Notes: generated by a model from the sequence alone, not told the origin. Positions 8,862-17,049 are shown, numbered from the stretch's first letter. The stretch is 64,000 nucleotides of DNA from CAVPGP01 sp963718065 (GCA_963718065.1 CAVQYE010000019.1:1-64000); one strand, 5' to 3'. Numbers and translations: made by a program.

Positions 8862-9523
8862 GCCACGAGGCCGAGTATCTGATCGTCGCCGGAGTCGCCT
8901 GGCTGCGCAAGACGCCGGAGACCGCCTGGGCGGTGACGTTCGAGCCGCCGGTCGTGCGGCAAGGCATTCCGGCCCGCTGGCTGCTCTCGGCGACGCGGGC
9001 CGAGGGAGAGGTCGGCGGGCTCGCCTGGGAGCTCGAGCTCGAGGAGCTCGCGCCGTCGTTTCGGTCGCCGCATGCGGCGCTGCGACCGCTCGCGAGCTCG
9101 CACCTCGAGACGTGGCCCGCGCTCCTCGTGTCCGGCCGGATCGGCGAGCGGGTGCTGTCCCCCGTGCCGGGTCACCGCGCGCGCCTCTGGGGCAGGAGGC
9201 AGGCGTCCGCGTGGGCCTGGGCACACGGCAGCGACCCAGACGGCCGCTGGGCGCACCTCCTCGCCGCGAAGGTCCCGGGACTGCCGTGGCTCGCGCAGTA
9301 CGGCTCCGACCGGCATCCGCCGGGGTTGCCGCTCGCGCGCCGCTCGGTCGACGGCACACGCGTGCGCGTGGGCGCCTTGGAGGTGGAGGCAGCCGGCACG
9401 CCGGTGACGGTCACCTACGGCGGCGGCGCGACGGTGCGCCACTGGCAGCCGGCGACCCTCACCGGGCCGGACGCTCGGTTCGACGCGGCGGCGATGGAGA
9501 TCGCCTCTACGCTCCCGGCGTGA
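8858..9523 (+). CDS. Hypothetical protein, 221 aa, translationally coupled to cca and yfiH
   Basis: Starts at GTG (GTGA overlap with cca stop) and its own stop overlaps the GTG start of the next gene, so it is firmly embedded in the operon. The protein is rich in beta-strand-like and Trp-containing segments (EAEYLIVAGVAWLRKTPETA, WPALLVSGRIGERVL, ASAWAWAHGSDPDGRWAHLLAAKVPG, PVTVTYGGGATVRHWQPA). The segment WAHGSDPDGRW followed by later short strands faintly recalls lipocalin-like or CrtC/tocopherol-cyclase-like folds, but this is only an impression. No signal peptide, no membrane segment. Function not recognised. Confidence 0.75.
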   Translation: MSHEAEYLIVAGVAWLRKTPETAWAVTFEPPVVRQGIPARWLLSATRAEGEVGGLAWELELEELAPSFRSPHAALRPLASSHLETWPALLVSGRIGERVLSPVPGHRARLWGRRQASAWAWAHGSDPDGRWAHLLAAKVPGLPWLAQYGSDRHPPGLPLARRSVDGTRVRVGALEVEAAGTPVTVTYGGGATVRHWQPATLTGPDARFDAAAMEIASTLPA

Positions 9524-10227
9524 TCCATTGGCAGGTCAACGGGCCGTACGACGTCGTCTTCACGACCCGTGAAGGCGGTGTCAGCGAGGGTGCGTACGCA
9601 TCGCTGAACCTCGGCAAGGCGACCGAGGACGTCGCCGAGCGCGTCGACGAGAACCGCCGCCGCGCCTGTACCGCCGTCGGCGCGGACCCGGAGCGGCTGA
9701 CCCTGAACTACCAGCATCACTCCGCGACCGTGCACCGCGCCGAAGCGGGGCGGAGGGGCGAGATGGGCGACGGCCTCTGGACCGACGAGCCGGGGATCCC
9801 GATGACCGCGCTCACTGCAGATTGCCTCCCGATCGCGATCGCACGGTCCACCGGGGCTCCCGCGCTCGCGTTGCTGCACGCGGGGTGGCGCGGACTCCTG
9901 GCGGGGATCGTCGAGGCGGGTGCCGCGGCGCTCCGCGGACCGGACGGCGGCGCATTGCGTGGAATCGTCGGTCCGGCGATCGGTCCGTGCTGCTACGAGG
10001 TGGGCGACGAGGTCGCGGAGCCCTTTGCCGCGCTTTTCGGGCCCGACGTGCTCCGCGCCGGGAAGCTGGATCTGTGGACCGCCGCCGAGCGGGCGCTGCG
10101 GGCAGCCGGTGTCGAGCAGGTCGAGCGCGTCGATCTCTGCAGCGCGTGCAACCCGAAGTTCTTCTTCTCGCACCGCCGCGACAACGGGATCACGGGACGC
10201 CAGGGAGTGATCGGCCTTGTCGCCTGA
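9520..10227 (+). CDS. LACC1/YfiH family purine nucleoside phosphorylase (polyphenol oxidase family)
   Basis: A 235-residue protein of the YfiH/PgeF/LACC1 family, which use a Zn-type site of two His and one Cys to process purine nucleosides; the E. coli member also edits peptidoglycan stems. Family motifs are VVFTTREGGVSEGAYASLNLG, NYQHHSATVHRA (His ligand region), DGLWTDEPGIPMTALTADCLPI (the DC ligand), LLHAGWRGLLAGIV (HAGWRG with second His), GPAIGPCCYEVGDEV and FSHRRDNGITGRQG at the C-terminus. The position directly before yggS and sepF is the common actinobacterial arrangement in the division cluster. GTG start at 9520 overlaps the previous stop. Confidence 0.92.
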   Translation: MIHWQVNGPYDVVFTTREGGVSEGAYASLNLGKATEDVAERVDENRRRACTAVGADPERLTLNYQHHSATVHRAEAGRRGEMGDGLWTDEPGIPMTALTADCLPIAIARSTGAPALALLHAGWRGLLAGIVEAGAAALRGPDGGALRGIVGPAIGPCCYEVGDEVAEPFAALFGPDVLRAGKLDLWTAAERALRAAGVEQVERVDLCSACNPKFFFSHRRDNGITGRQGVIGLVA

Positions 10228-10822
10228 GCTGCCCGCCGACGAGATCCGCGAGCGCTACTCCCGCATGCAGGACGAGGTCGGCCCGGCCGTGACGATCGTC
10301 GTCGCCACGAAGTACGTCGACGTCGAGGGCCTCGGCCCGCTCGCGGAGGCCGGCGTCGAAGTGGTGGGCGAGAACCGCGCCCAGGATCTCGAGGCGAAGC
10401 ACGCTCGCTGGGGCGACACATTCCGCTGGCATTTCATCGGCCACCTCCAGTCGCGGAAGGCCCCGTCCGTGAGCGCGATCTGCGAGCTCTGCCACTCGCT
10501 CTCCTCCGAGTCGGCGGCACGCAAGCTGACGATCCCGGCCCTCGTCGAGGTGAACCTCTCCGGCGAGGCGACGAAGTCCGGCGTGCAACCGGAAGAGCTG
10601 CCGGGGCTCCTCGAGCTCTATCCCGAGGTGCGCGGCCTGATGACGATGCCGCCCCTCGCGGACGACGCGGAGGCGTCTCGCCCGTACTTCAGGCGGCTGC
10701 GCGAGCTGGCGGAGGAGCACGGCCTGCGCGAGCTCTCGATGGGCACGAGCCAGGACTATCGGGTCGCCGCGGAAGAGGGCGCGACGTATGTCAGGGTCGG
10801 ATCGGCGCTGTGGCGCGGTTAA
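10217..10822 (+). CDS. YggS family PLP homeostasis protein
   Basis: A 201-residue alanine-racemase-fold protein (YggS/PROSC/PLPBP family) that binds pyridoxal phosphate and buffers its cellular level, with no known enzyme turnover. The PLP lysine is in IVVATKYVD near residue 30; then GENRAQDLEAKH, WHFIGHLQSRKAP, LVEVNLSGEATKSGVQPEEL, GLMTMPPLADDAE, and the phosphate-binding GTSQDYRVAAEEGATYVRVGSALWRG. It is shorter than the usual ~230 residues because the segment after the HFIGHLQ motif is compact. A TTG start overlaps the preceding gene by eleven bases. It precedes sepF, as in most Gram-positive division clusters. Confidence 0.92.
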   Translation: MSPELPADEIRERYSRMQDEVGPAVTIVVATKYVDVEGLGPLAEAGVEVVGENRAQDLEAKHARWGDTFRWHFIGHLQSRKAPSVSAICELCHSLSSESAARKLTIPALVEVNLSGEATKSGVQPEELPGLLELYPEVRGLMTMPPLADDAEASRPYFRRLRELAEEHGLRELSMGTSQDYRVAAEEGATYVRVGSALWRG

Positions 10823-10835
10823 CATTGCCCGCGAG

Positions 10836-11408
10836 ATGAGCCTCGGAGATCTCTGGAGTCGCACCCTCGTCTACTTCGGCATCGCCGAGGAGGACGAGGA
10901 CTGGGCCGACGAGGACGGCTACGCGACGAACGAGGCGCTCGAGCAGACCTACAGCGAGCGCCCGAACGTGCGGCGCCTCACACCGCGCCGCCGCGACCGC
11001 GACTACGACGACTGGACCGACAGCGAGCCGGCCGCGACGGCGCCGGCGCGACCCACCCGGCAGCGGCTGCGCTCCGCCTCGGGATCGGAGCAGCTGCAGT
11101 CGCCCGCCCTCGCCGCCGTCGGCTCGAACGTGCGCGTTCACCTCGTGCTCCCGCGCGGGTTCAACGACGCCCAGCAGATCGCCGACCGCTTCAAGGAGGG
11201 AATCCCGGTGATCCTGAATCTCCAGAGCGCCGACCAGGAGCTCTCGAAACGGCTGATCGACTTCTCCAGCGGTCTGACGTATGCGCTGAACGGCGGCATG
11301 CAGCGCGTCGCCGACAAGGTCTTCCTGCTCACGCCCCGCAATGTCGAGGTGTCGGCCGAGGAGCGCGCGCGCCTCCTCGAGCGCGGCGGCTTCTTCAACC
11401 AGGCTTGA
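10836..11408 (+). CDS. sepF: Cell division protein SepF
   Basis: A 190-residue cytoplasmic protein that anchors and bundles FtsZ at the septum. The N-terminus MSLGDLWSRTLVYFGI is the short amphipathic membrane-binding helix; residues ~20-100 are an acidic then Arg/Pro-rich disordered linker; the C-terminal SepF domain is VRVHLVLPRGFNDAQQIADRFKEGIPVILNLQSADQE with RLIDFSSGLTYALNGGMQRVADKVFLLTPRNVEVS. The ATG at 10836 is chosen because it gives the conserved membrane helix; a longer frame exists. FtsZ is not in the window. Sits between yggS and yggT, the canonical order. Confidence 0.95.
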   Translation: MSLGDLWSRTLVYFGIAEEDEDWADEDGYATNEALEQTYSERPNVRRLTPRRRDRDYDDWTDSEPAATAPARPTRQRLRSASGSEQLQSPALAAVGSNVRVHLVLPRGFNDAQQIADRFKEGIPVILNLQSADQELSKRLIDFSSGLTYALNGGMQRVADKVFLLTPRNVEVSAEERARLLERGGFFNQA

Positions 11409-11480
11409 GCCCGCACGGCCCGGATTCCCTCGTGCAGCGGCGCGCGTAGGAATGCGAGGGGAGAGGCCGAACCGGGCCGC

Positions 11481-11786
11481 ATGGGCGCAATGACCGCCAT
11501 TTTCGTGCTGGCCGACGCCATCACCGCCGTCAGCGCGTTCGTCTGGGCGTTCGTCTACGTGTACGCCCTGCTCGTGTTCGTCTATGTCCTGACGTCGTGG
11601 GTGAAGCTGCCGTACTCGCTCGCCCCGTTGCAGCGCTTCCTCCACGACGTGTGTGAGCCCTACCTGCGGCTCTTCCGCCGGATTCTGCCGCCGCTAGGGC
11701 CGCTCGACCTGTCACCGATGGTGGCAGTATTCGTCCTGATCCTGGTCGGCCGCTTGGTGACCGACGGGCTCGGACGCCTTCACTAG
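11481..11786 (+). CDS. YggT family membrane protein
   Basis: A 101-residue integral membrane protein of the YggT family, usually found between sepF and divIVA in Gram-positive bacteria. Two hydrophobic spans are visible, FVWAFVYVYALLVFVYVLTSW and the C-terminal LSPMVAVFVLILVGRLV, separated by the family motif VCEPYLRLFRRILPPLGPLDLSPM. Its biochemical role is poorly defined; conserved context suggests a part in septum or envelope assembly. The 72-bp gap upstream has no recognisable motif. Confidence 0.88.
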   Translation: MGAMTAIFVLADAITAVSAFVWAFVYVYALLVFVYVLTSWVKLPYSLAPLQRFLHDVCEPYLRLFRRILPPLGPLDLSPMVAVFVLILVGRLVTDGLGRLH

Positions 11787-11799
11787 TAGAGGAGAACCC

Positions 11800-12330
11800 A
11801 TGGCTTACACCCCCGTCGAGATCAGGCATGTGAAGTTCGGACGCGGGCTCGTCGGTGGCTACAAGCGCGACGTCGTCGACAAGGCGCTCGGCGAGATCAC
11901 GCTCTCGTTCGAGGACGTCTGGCGCGAGCGGGCCGACCTTGCCGACCGCGTCGAGGCGCTCGAGACCGAGCTCGCACGGCTGCGCGAGCGCGAGGAGCTC
12001 CTGAAGGAGACGCTGATCTCAGCCGAGCGGAATGCCGCCGAGGTGAAGGGAACGGCGCAGAAGCAGGCCGATCTGACGCTCGCCGAGGCCCACTCCGAAG
12101 CGCGCTCGATCACCCGCGGCGCCCAGAGCGAGCGCGAGCGGCTGATCGCCGAGGCCCGCCGCGTCCGTGCGCTTCTGCGCTCCGCGCTCGACATCGTCGA
12201 AGAGGCTCATACCCCGGCCGACGAGGAGCAGAAGCCCGACGAGGCCCCCGCACCGTCCGAGCCGTGGCCGCGCCACGACGACACGCGCGAGTTCGACGGC
12301 GTCCCGAGCGGGCACATCCGGTCAGCCTGA
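11800..12330 (+). CDS. DivIVA domain-containing protein
   Basis: A 176-residue coiled-coil protein. The N-terminus MAYTPVEIRHVKFGRGLVGGYKRDVVDKALGEI has the DivIVA membrane-targeting pattern (PxEI, F, GY), followed by a long heptad-rich coiled coil (LADRVEALETELARLREREELL to RAQSERERLIAEARRVRALL) and an acidic, Pro-rich tail. DivIVA proteins recognise curved membrane at septa and poles and recruit division or peptidoglycan factors. It is shorter than mycobacterial Wag31. A GAGGAG ribosome-binding site is seen just before the ATG (AGAGGAGAACCCATG). Follows yggT by 13 bases. Confidence 0.9.
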   Translation: MAYTPVEIRHVKFGRGLVGGYKRDVVDKALGEITLSFEDVWRERADLADRVEALETELARLREREELLKETLISAERNAAEVKGTAQKQADLTLAEAHSEARSITRGAQSERERLIAEARRVRALLRSALDIVEEAHTPADEEQKPDEAPAPSEPWPRHDDTREFDGVPSGHIRSA

Positions 12331-12352
12331 CCGCGGGGCTAGACTCCTCTCC

Positions 12353-12670
12353 GTGGCCGAGACCAGCGGAGAGATGACCTGCCGACTGGGACTGCGCGTC
12401 GCACCCGGGGCGAGAAGGGCGCGCATCGTGGGCCGGCACGGCACCGGCTGGAAGGTCGCTGTCGCGGCGGCGCCCGAGCGCGGCCGCGCGAACACCGCGG
12501 TGATCGAGCTGCTCGCCGAGACGCTCGGCCTCAAGCGCGGCGCCGTGAGTGTCGTCTCCGGTCACACTGGGCGAGAGAAGATCGTCGAGCTGAGCGGGCT
12601 CGAACCCGACGAGATCGACAGGCGCCTCGCCTTTGCCTCGGGTCTGGCTGCCGGAAAGGACGGCGCATGA
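12353..12670 (+). CDS. YggU family (DUF167) protein
   Basis: A 105-residue small protein with the DUF167 signature: LGLRVAPGARRARIVGRHG, then WKVAVAAAPERGRANTAVIELLAETLGLKRGAVSVVSGHTGREKIVEL. The fold is known structurally but the function is not; the gene is often found near yggS/yggT. GTG start at 12353 gives the ordinary N-terminal extension before the domain. Its stop overlaps the ATG of the next gene by four bases, so it is part of the divIVA to lspA operon. Confidence 0.88.
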   Translation: MAETSGEMTCRLGLRVAPGARRARIVGRHGTGWKVAVAAAPERGRANTAVIELLAETLGLKRGAVSVVSGHTGREKIVELSGLEPDEIDRRLAFASGLAAGKDGA

Positions 12671-13035
12671 CCGACACCGCGAAGTTCAAGAGCGCCCTCG
12701 AGGAGGAGCGCGCGCGCGTCGTGGCCGCGATCGAGAACCTGCAGACGGGCCATCCCGGCACGATGGAAGACGAGACGGGCGAGATCAATGCCTCCGGCGC
12801 GGACAACCATCTCGCCGACGCCGCCACGGTGACGTACGATCGCGAGCTCGATCAAGGGCTCGAGGACAGTGCCGAGGACGTCCTGACGAAGATCGACGCC
12901 GCGCTGAAGAAGATCGAGGAAGGCACGTACGGCACGTGTGAGTCGTGCGGCCAGCCGATCGGTGAGGAGCGGCTCGAGGCAATGCCCTGGGCGACGCTCT
13001 GCATCGAATGCAAGCGGAAGGAAGAGCAGGGGTGA
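12667..13035 (+). CDS. TraR/DksA-type zinc finger protein
   Basis: A 122-residue protein with an N-terminal alpha-helical hairpin (FKSALEEERARVVAAIENL, ITD-like DRELDQGLEDSAEDVLTKIDAAL) and a C-terminal four-cysteine zinc finger (TCESCGQPIGEERLEAMPWATLCIECK). This is the DksA/TraR architecture of factors that reach into the RNA polymerase secondary channel; actinobacterial members next to lspA are common and mostly uncharacterised. The acidic hairpin tip reads NHLADAATVTYDRE rather than the DxxDxA of E. coli DksA, so ppGpp-linked function should not be assumed. Overlaps yggU and lspA start/stop codons. Confidence 0.88.
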   Translation: MTDTAKFKSALEEERARVVAAIENLQTGHPGTMEDETGEINASGADNHLADAATVTYDRELDQGLEDSAEDVLTKIDAALKKIEEGTYGTCESCGQPIGEERLEAMPWATLCIECKRKEEQG

Positions 13036-13583
13036 GCGACCCCGTCGCCGCCCGCCGCCCCGTCGACGTTCGGGTTGGCTCGTCGACGAACGGCCTGGCG
13101 CCGATCTCGGTCGCGGAGCGTTCGCTCGGCGCCGGCCCGATGCAGTGGTTCGGGCTTGCCGCCGTCGCCGTCGCGGCCCTCGCCGCGGACCAGATGACGA
13201 AGCACATCGTCTCCTCGCGGCTCTCGCTCGGCGATTCTGTCGACGTCATCGGGCCGTTCTCGATCCACCACGTCCAGAACTCGGGCATCGCCTTCGGGCT
13301 CTTCGCGAACTCGACCGCGATCGTGATCATCCTGACCGCGATCGCCGTCTCGTGGATGCTCTGGTTCTTCGCCCGCTCGGGCGCGCGTCACCCGGTGCTG
13401 CCGGCGGCGCTCGGCCTGCTGATCGGCGGCAGCGTCTCGAACCTGCTCGACCGGGTGCGGCTCGGGCACGTGACGGATTTCCTCGACGTCCGCTACTGGC
13501 CGGCGTTCAACCTCGCCGACAGCTTCATCGTCGTCGGCGTCGTGATCCTGCTGCTCGCGCTCGTCGCCGCCGACCGGGCCTGA
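13032..13583 (+). CDS. lspA: Prolipoprotein signal peptidase (LspA)
   Basis: A 183-residue membrane aspartyl protease that removes signal peptides from lipoproteins after diacylglyceryl transfer. Four hydrophobic spans are visible (FGLAAVAVAALAADQMTKHIV; AIVIILTAIAVSWMLWFFA; VLPAALGLLIGGSVSNLLDR; FIVVGVVILLLALVAA). Family motifs are DQMTK, HHVQNSGIAFGLF, GSVSNLLDRVRLGHVTDFLDV (first catalytic Asp) and WPAFNLADSFI (second catalytic Asp). GTG start overlaps the zinc-finger gene stop; a ~40-residue N-terminal cytosolic extension precedes the first span. Followed directly by a structured repeat element, then rluD. Confidence 0.94.
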   Translation: MSDPVAARRPVDVRVGSSTNGLAPISVAERSLGAGPMQWFGLAAVAVAALAADQMTKHIVSSRLSLGDSVDVIGPFSIHHVQNSGIAFGLFANSTAIVIILTAIAVSWMLWFFARSGARHPVLPAALGLLIGGSVSNLLDRVRLGHVTDFLDVRYWPAFNLADSFIVVGVVILLLALVAADRA

Positions 13584-13748
13584 GACGATTGATGCCACGA
13601 CAGTGCACACCTGGATGGTGGCTCACGCACGGCGCCGTGCGGCCGGTTCAGCCTTGGACAGGCAAACCAGCATGGCCGACGGCTGAACCAACCGCCCGAC
13701 TTGGCCTGAGCCATCCCCAGACGCACCCTGCCGTGGCATCAACCATCT
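13584..13748. repeat. Structured ~164-bp hairpin element, copy A (partner at 22959)
   Basis: Fills the gap between lspA and rluD. Outer arms pair over about 17 bp (GATTGATGCCACG... with ...CGTGGCATCAACCATC). Inside lie a second stem (CTGGATGG...CTCA with TGAGCCATCCCCAG), a small perfect palindrome CGCACGGCGCCGTGCG, and a 9-bp inner stem GGTTCAGCC/GGCTGAACC closing a loop that contains TTGGACA and GCATGGCCGAC. Copy B has the same layout with compensatory differences. No coding frame is conserved between copies (they differ by a single-base gap). It could be a transcribed regulatory RNA, a processing/attenuation hairpin inside an operon, or a miniature mobile element with terminal inverted repeats. 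Confidence 0.8.
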
Positions 13749-13750
13749 AG

Positions 13751-14635
13751 ATGGAGCTCCGGGTGCCGCCGGAGGCCGCCGGGGTCCGGCTCGACCGGTT
13801 CATCGCGGATCACGTCGGCTCGCGCGGCGCGGCGGAGCGGGCGATCGAGGCCGGGGTGCTGGTCGACGGCGAGCGCCGCCCGAAGTCGTGGCGCGTCTCC
13901 GCGGGTGAGCACGTCGACTTCGAGGCGCCGGCGGCGGACGCTGGGCTGACGGCCGAGGACATCCCGCTCCGGATCGCCTACGAGGACGAGCACCTGCTGG
14001 TCGTCGACAAGCCGGCGGGGCTCGTCGTCCATCCCGGAGCAGGTCGCTCGACGGGAACGATGGTGCACGCGCTCTTGGGGCGGATCGCCGGCGGCGACGA
14101 CCCGGAGCGGCCGGGCATCGTCCACCGGCTCGACCGCGACACGTCGGGCCTGCTCGTTGTCGCCCGCACCGAGGAGGCGTTCGACGGGCTCCAGCAACTC
14201 GTGCGCGAGCGAGGGCTCGAGCGTGAGTACCTGGCGCTCGTCCGCGGACGCCCGCGCTCGCGGCGCGGTCGCGTCGAGGCTCCGATCGGGCGCGACCGGA
14301 CGGAGCCGACGCGCATCTCGCTCGACACGGAGACGCCGAAGGATGCGGTCACGCACTTCGAGGTCGAGCGGCTCTTCGAGAAGCACGCCCTGCTGCGTGT
14401 GAAGCTCGAGACCGGCCGGATGCACCAGATCCGGGTTCATCTGGCCGCGATCGGGCTGCCCGTCTCCGGCGATCCGACCTACGGCGTCCAGGAGCCCTGG
14501 CTGCGCCGCCAGTTCCTGCACGCGGCGCGCCTCGCCTTCACGCATCCGGTGACCGGCGAGCAGGTAGACGTCGAGTCGCCGCTGCCGCCCGATCTCGCGG
14601 AGCCGCTGGAGCGTCTAGGTCAGGATCAGGCCTAG
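13751..14635 (+). CDS. rluD: 23S rRNA pseudouridine synthase, RluD family
   Basis: A 294-residue RluA/RluD-family pseudouridine synthase. Residues ~1-60 form an S4 RNA-binding domain (GVRLDRFIADHVGSRGAAERAIEAGVLVDG). The catalytic domain has DKPAGLVVHPG, the catalytic-Asp motif HRLDRDTSGLLVVA, REYLALVRG, and the C-terminal LETGRMHQIRVHLAAIGLPVSGDPTYG. Such enzymes isomerise uridines in helix 69 of 23S rRNA. ATG follows the repeat element by two bases; no clear ribosome-binding site can be assigned because the element runs up to the start. Convergent with the membrane-protein gene, overlapping by ~20 bp. Confidence 0.92.
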   Translation: MELRVPPEAAGVRLDRFIADHVGSRGAAERAIEAGVLVDGERRPKSWRVSAGEHVDFEAPAADAGLTAEDIPLRIAYEDEHLLVVDKPAGLVVHPGAGRSTGTMVHALLGRIAGGDDPERPGIVHRLDRDTSGLLVVARTEEAFDGLQQLVRERGLEREYLALVRGRPRSRRGRVEAPIGRDRTEPTRISLDTETPKDAVTHFEVERLFEKHALLRVKLETGRMHQIRVHLAAIGLPVSGDPTYGVQEPWLRRQFLHAARLAFTHPVTGEQVDVESPLPPDLAEPLERLGQDQA

Positions 14636-15019
14636 AGTCGTCGTTGCGATCGCGCCGCACGCGGCAAGACCTGCAAGCGCCCAGACCAGATCGGTCGCAA
14701 GCCCCTGTGAGCCGCGAACGGCGACGAAGAACGCCGCGAGCGTCGCGGGCAGAAGGAAGATCCCGATCGAGAAGACGCCGAGCACCGTCCACATGAGCAG
14801 CCAGAACGCTGCGAGGTAGAGCGCCGAGGCCCGGGCGAGCGGCCACACGAGCCAGCCCCAGGAGAGCTCGAGGATCGTCACGATCGCGAGCACGGCGACG
14901 ACGAAGAGCTGCCGGCCGCTCCGGTCGCCGAGGACGAGCAGACCGGTGGCAACCCCGGCCGACACCGCGGCGGCGAAGAAGGCTGCGAGCTCAGCGGTGC
15001 TTGGCGCGTTTCGCGTCAT
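14615..15019 (-). CDS. Small integral membrane protein, unknown
   Basis: A 134-residue hydrophobic protein with four predicted spans: ELAAFFAAAVSAGVATGLLVL, LFVVAVLAIVTILELSWGWLV, ALYLAAFWLLMWTVLGVFSIGIFLL and TDLVWALAGLAACGAIATTTLGLIL. Its ATG at 15019 lies 29 bases inside the end of the GGDEF gene, in another frame, so the two are probably translationally coupled. No family recognised. It could assist the diguanylate cyclase upstream or be unrelated. Confidence 0.7.
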   Translation of the reverse strand: MTRNAPSTAELAAFFAAAVSAGVATGLLVLGDRSGRQLFVVAVLAIVTILELSWGWLVWPLARASALYLAAFWLLMWTVLGVFSIGIFLLPATLAAFFVAVRGSQGLATDLVWALAGLAACGAIATTTLGLILT

Positions 15020-15944
15020 AGAGGCGCGAGTCTGCCAGCCGGAAGAGCGAGTCCGCATCGTCGACCTCGGACGGGTAGTGCGCCGTGCCGGCGCTGAAGC
15101 CGAAGTCTGCGGGCAGATCGAGGTCGGTGCCGAGCGCGGAAGTCTCCGCGTCGAGGCGCTCCAGGAAGCTCTCGACGGCGTCGAGATCCGACTCCAGGAG
15201 CAGCACGGCGAACTCGTCACCGCCGATCCGGCCGGCGATGTCCGAGCCGCGGAGGCTCGTCTCGAGCCCGCGCGCGACCGAACGCAGAACGACGTCGCCC
15301 TCCAGGTGGCCGTGCGTGTCGTTCACCAGTTTGAACGCATCCAGGTCGAGGAAGACAAGCGTCAGGCCGTGTCCGTAGCGCTCGGACCGGCTCATCTCCG
15401 TCTCGAGCTCCTGTGAGAACGCCTGATGGTTGAGCAGCCCCGTCAGGTGATCGCGGCGCACCTGGGCCGCCAGCTCGAGCGTCGCGCGGTCGAAGTACGC
15501 GACGACGCATTCCGTGACGAGGCGGTCGATGGTGTCGTTGAGGCGGTGCTCGATCATCAGCACGTCCTCGGCGTCGAGCTCGTCGACCCGCGTCGAGATG
15601 AACTGCCAGAGCACCCGGCGCAGGAGCAGGAACTCGGTCACGACCTCGCGCGGCGCAAAGCCGGCGGCCTCACGGTTTCTCGCATGCTCTCGCGTCAGGG
15701 CCGCGACGAGGCCGTAGGGGCCTGCAATCTCCCGGTCAGGGTGCTCGAGCGCCCCGGCGAGCTCGCCGATGAAGGCGGGCACGTCGGCGAGCTGCGCGTC
15801 GGGTGGGAGCCGGGTCAGCGACGGAATCGCGTCGTCGGCGAGCCCCGCTCGAACCACCTCGAGCGACAGCTCCCAGGCCGCGTTCCGGATCTCCGTTCCC
15901 AGCAGGACCAGGGCAGGGCGTGATTCCTCGTACAAAGGCATCAC
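14991..15944 (-). CDS. Diguanylate cyclase (GGDEF) with N-terminal RsbR-like helical domain
   Basis: A 317-residue cytoplasmic protein. Residues ~1-150 are all-helical and contain EHARNREAAGFAPREVVTEFLLLRRVLWQF, similar to the N-terminal sensor domain of RsbR-type stress proteins. After a helical linker (AAQVRRDHLTGLLNH) comes a complete GGDEF domain with DLDAFKLVNDTHGHLEGD, then GGDEFAVLLL: the catalytic GGDEF motif is intact, so it should make c-di-GMP from two GTP. No RxxD inhibitory site is evident before it. No membrane span. Transcribed away from rpsB, with about 180 bp between the two starts. Confidence 0.88.
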   Translation of the reverse strand: MMPLYEESRPALVLLGTEIRNAAWELSLEVVRAGLADDAIPSLTRLPPDAQLADVPAFIGELAGALEHPDREIAGPYGLVAALTREHARNREAAGFAPREVVTEFLLLRRVLWQFISTRVDELDAEDVLMIEHRLNDTIDRLVTECVVAYFDRATLELAAQVRRDHLTGLLNHQAFSQELETEMSRSERYGHGLTLVFLDLDAFKLVNDTHGHLEGDVVLRSVARGLETSLRGSDIAGRIGGDEFAVLLLESDLDAVESFLERLDAETSALGTDLDLPADFGFSAGTAHYPSEVDDADSLFRLADSRLYDAKRAKHR

Positions 15945-16122
15945 TGTGGCAACGCCCTGAGCGCCGGATTCGGTTCGCTACGATGTGGTCTCCCGTTCCC
16001 CGAACCGGTGGAACCCGCCCGGACGGTGGTGCCGAGTCCCTGCGTCGAACCTGATTCGACGCCGGCGGCCGGTTCCGTCCAGGCCCCGCCGGAGTACGTC
16101 AATCGAACCGAAAGGATCACCC

Positions 16123-17049
16123 ATGGCAGTTGTCTCCATGCGAGAGCTGCTGGAGGCCGGAGTGCACTTCGGCCACCAGACCCGCCGCTGGAACCCGAAG
16201 ATGAAGCGCTTCATCTTCTCGGAGCGCGGCGGCATCTACATCATCGACCTGACTCAGACCTCGGAGCTGCTCGAGGAGGCTCACATGTTCGCCCGCGCGA
16301 TCGCGGAGCGGAACGGCACGATCCTCTTCGTCGGCACCAAGAAGCAGGCCCAGGACGCGGTCGCCGAGCAGGCGAAGCGCGTCGGCATGCCGTACGTGAA
16401 CCATCGCTGGCTCGGCGGTCTGCTCACCAACTGGAAGACGATCTCCGACCGGATCGAGCGCCTGCACGAGCTGCGGCGCCAGCGCGACGAGGGCATGCTC
16501 GACCTCCTGCCGGCGAAGGAGCGCATCTCGATGCAGGCCGAGCTCGACAAGCTCGAGGCGAACCTCGGCGGCGTCGCCGACCTGCGCCGCCAGCCGGATG
16601 CGATCTTCATCGTCGACCTGCGCAAGGAGCAGCTCGCGGTGCGCGAGGCGCGCCGGCTCGGGCTGCCGATCATCGCGCTCGTCGACACGAACTGCGACCC
16701 GGACGAGGCGGACTACGTCATCCCGGGCAACGACGACGCAATCCGGTCGTGCAGCCTGATCGTCCGCGCGCTGGCCGACGCGATCGAGGCCGGCAAGAAC
16801 AAGGTCACCCGCGAGGAGCTGGCGGCAGCGGCGGCGAAGGCCGCCGAGGCGGCCGCGCAGGCAGCGGCGGCGCCGCCTGCCGAGGAAGCGCCCGCCGAAG
16901 CCGGAGAGCCCGAAGCTGCACCGGCCGCCGAGACGCCCGCCGAGACCGTCGTCGAAGCTCCCGAGCCCGAGGCCGCTGCACCTGCTGAAGAAGCAGCGCC
17001 CGCCGAGGAGGCTGTTCCCCCCGCGACCCCGGAAGGGGAGAACCAGTGA
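16123..17049 (+). CDS. rpsB: 30S ribosomal protein S2
   Basis: A 308-residue S2 protein, longer than the usual ~250 because of an Ala/Glu/Pro-rich C-terminal tail (residues ~235-308) that is low-complexity and probably disordered. The core has MRELLEAGVHFGHQTRRWNPKM, FVGTKKQAQDAVAEQA, YVNHRWLGGLLTNWKTI, PDAIFIVDLRKEQLAVREA and VDTNCDPDEADYVIPGNDDAIRS, all standard. ATG 16123 follows AAAGGAT at a good distance. The 180-bp gap before it also holds the start of the divergent GGDEF gene; a TACGAT hexamer at 15978 could be a -10 but no convincing -35 was found. First gene of the rpsB-tsf-pyrH-frr run. Confidence 0.96.
   Translation: MAVVSMRELLEAGVHFGHQTRRWNPKMKRFIFSERGGIYIIDLTQTSELLEEAHMFARAIAERNGTILFVGTKKQAQDAVAEQAKRVGMPYVNHRWLGGLLTNWKTISDRIERLHELRRQRDEGMLDLLPAKERISMQAELDKLEANLGGVADLRRQPDAIFIVDLRKEQLAVREARRLGLPIIALVDTNCDPDEADYVIPGNDDAIRSCSLIVRALADAIEAGKNKVTREELAAAAAKAAEAAAQAAAAPPAEEAPAEAGEPEAAPAAETPAETVVEAPEPEAAAPAEEAAPAEEAVPPATPEGENQ

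Noticed and set aside
7314..9359. 681-codon minus-strand frame across cca
   Set aside because: Shadow of cca and its neighbour; no recognisable domain.
15960..16122. Ribosomal-protein leader or riboswitch before rpsB
   Set aside because: No recognisable conserved leader structure; only a weak TACGAT -10 candidate.
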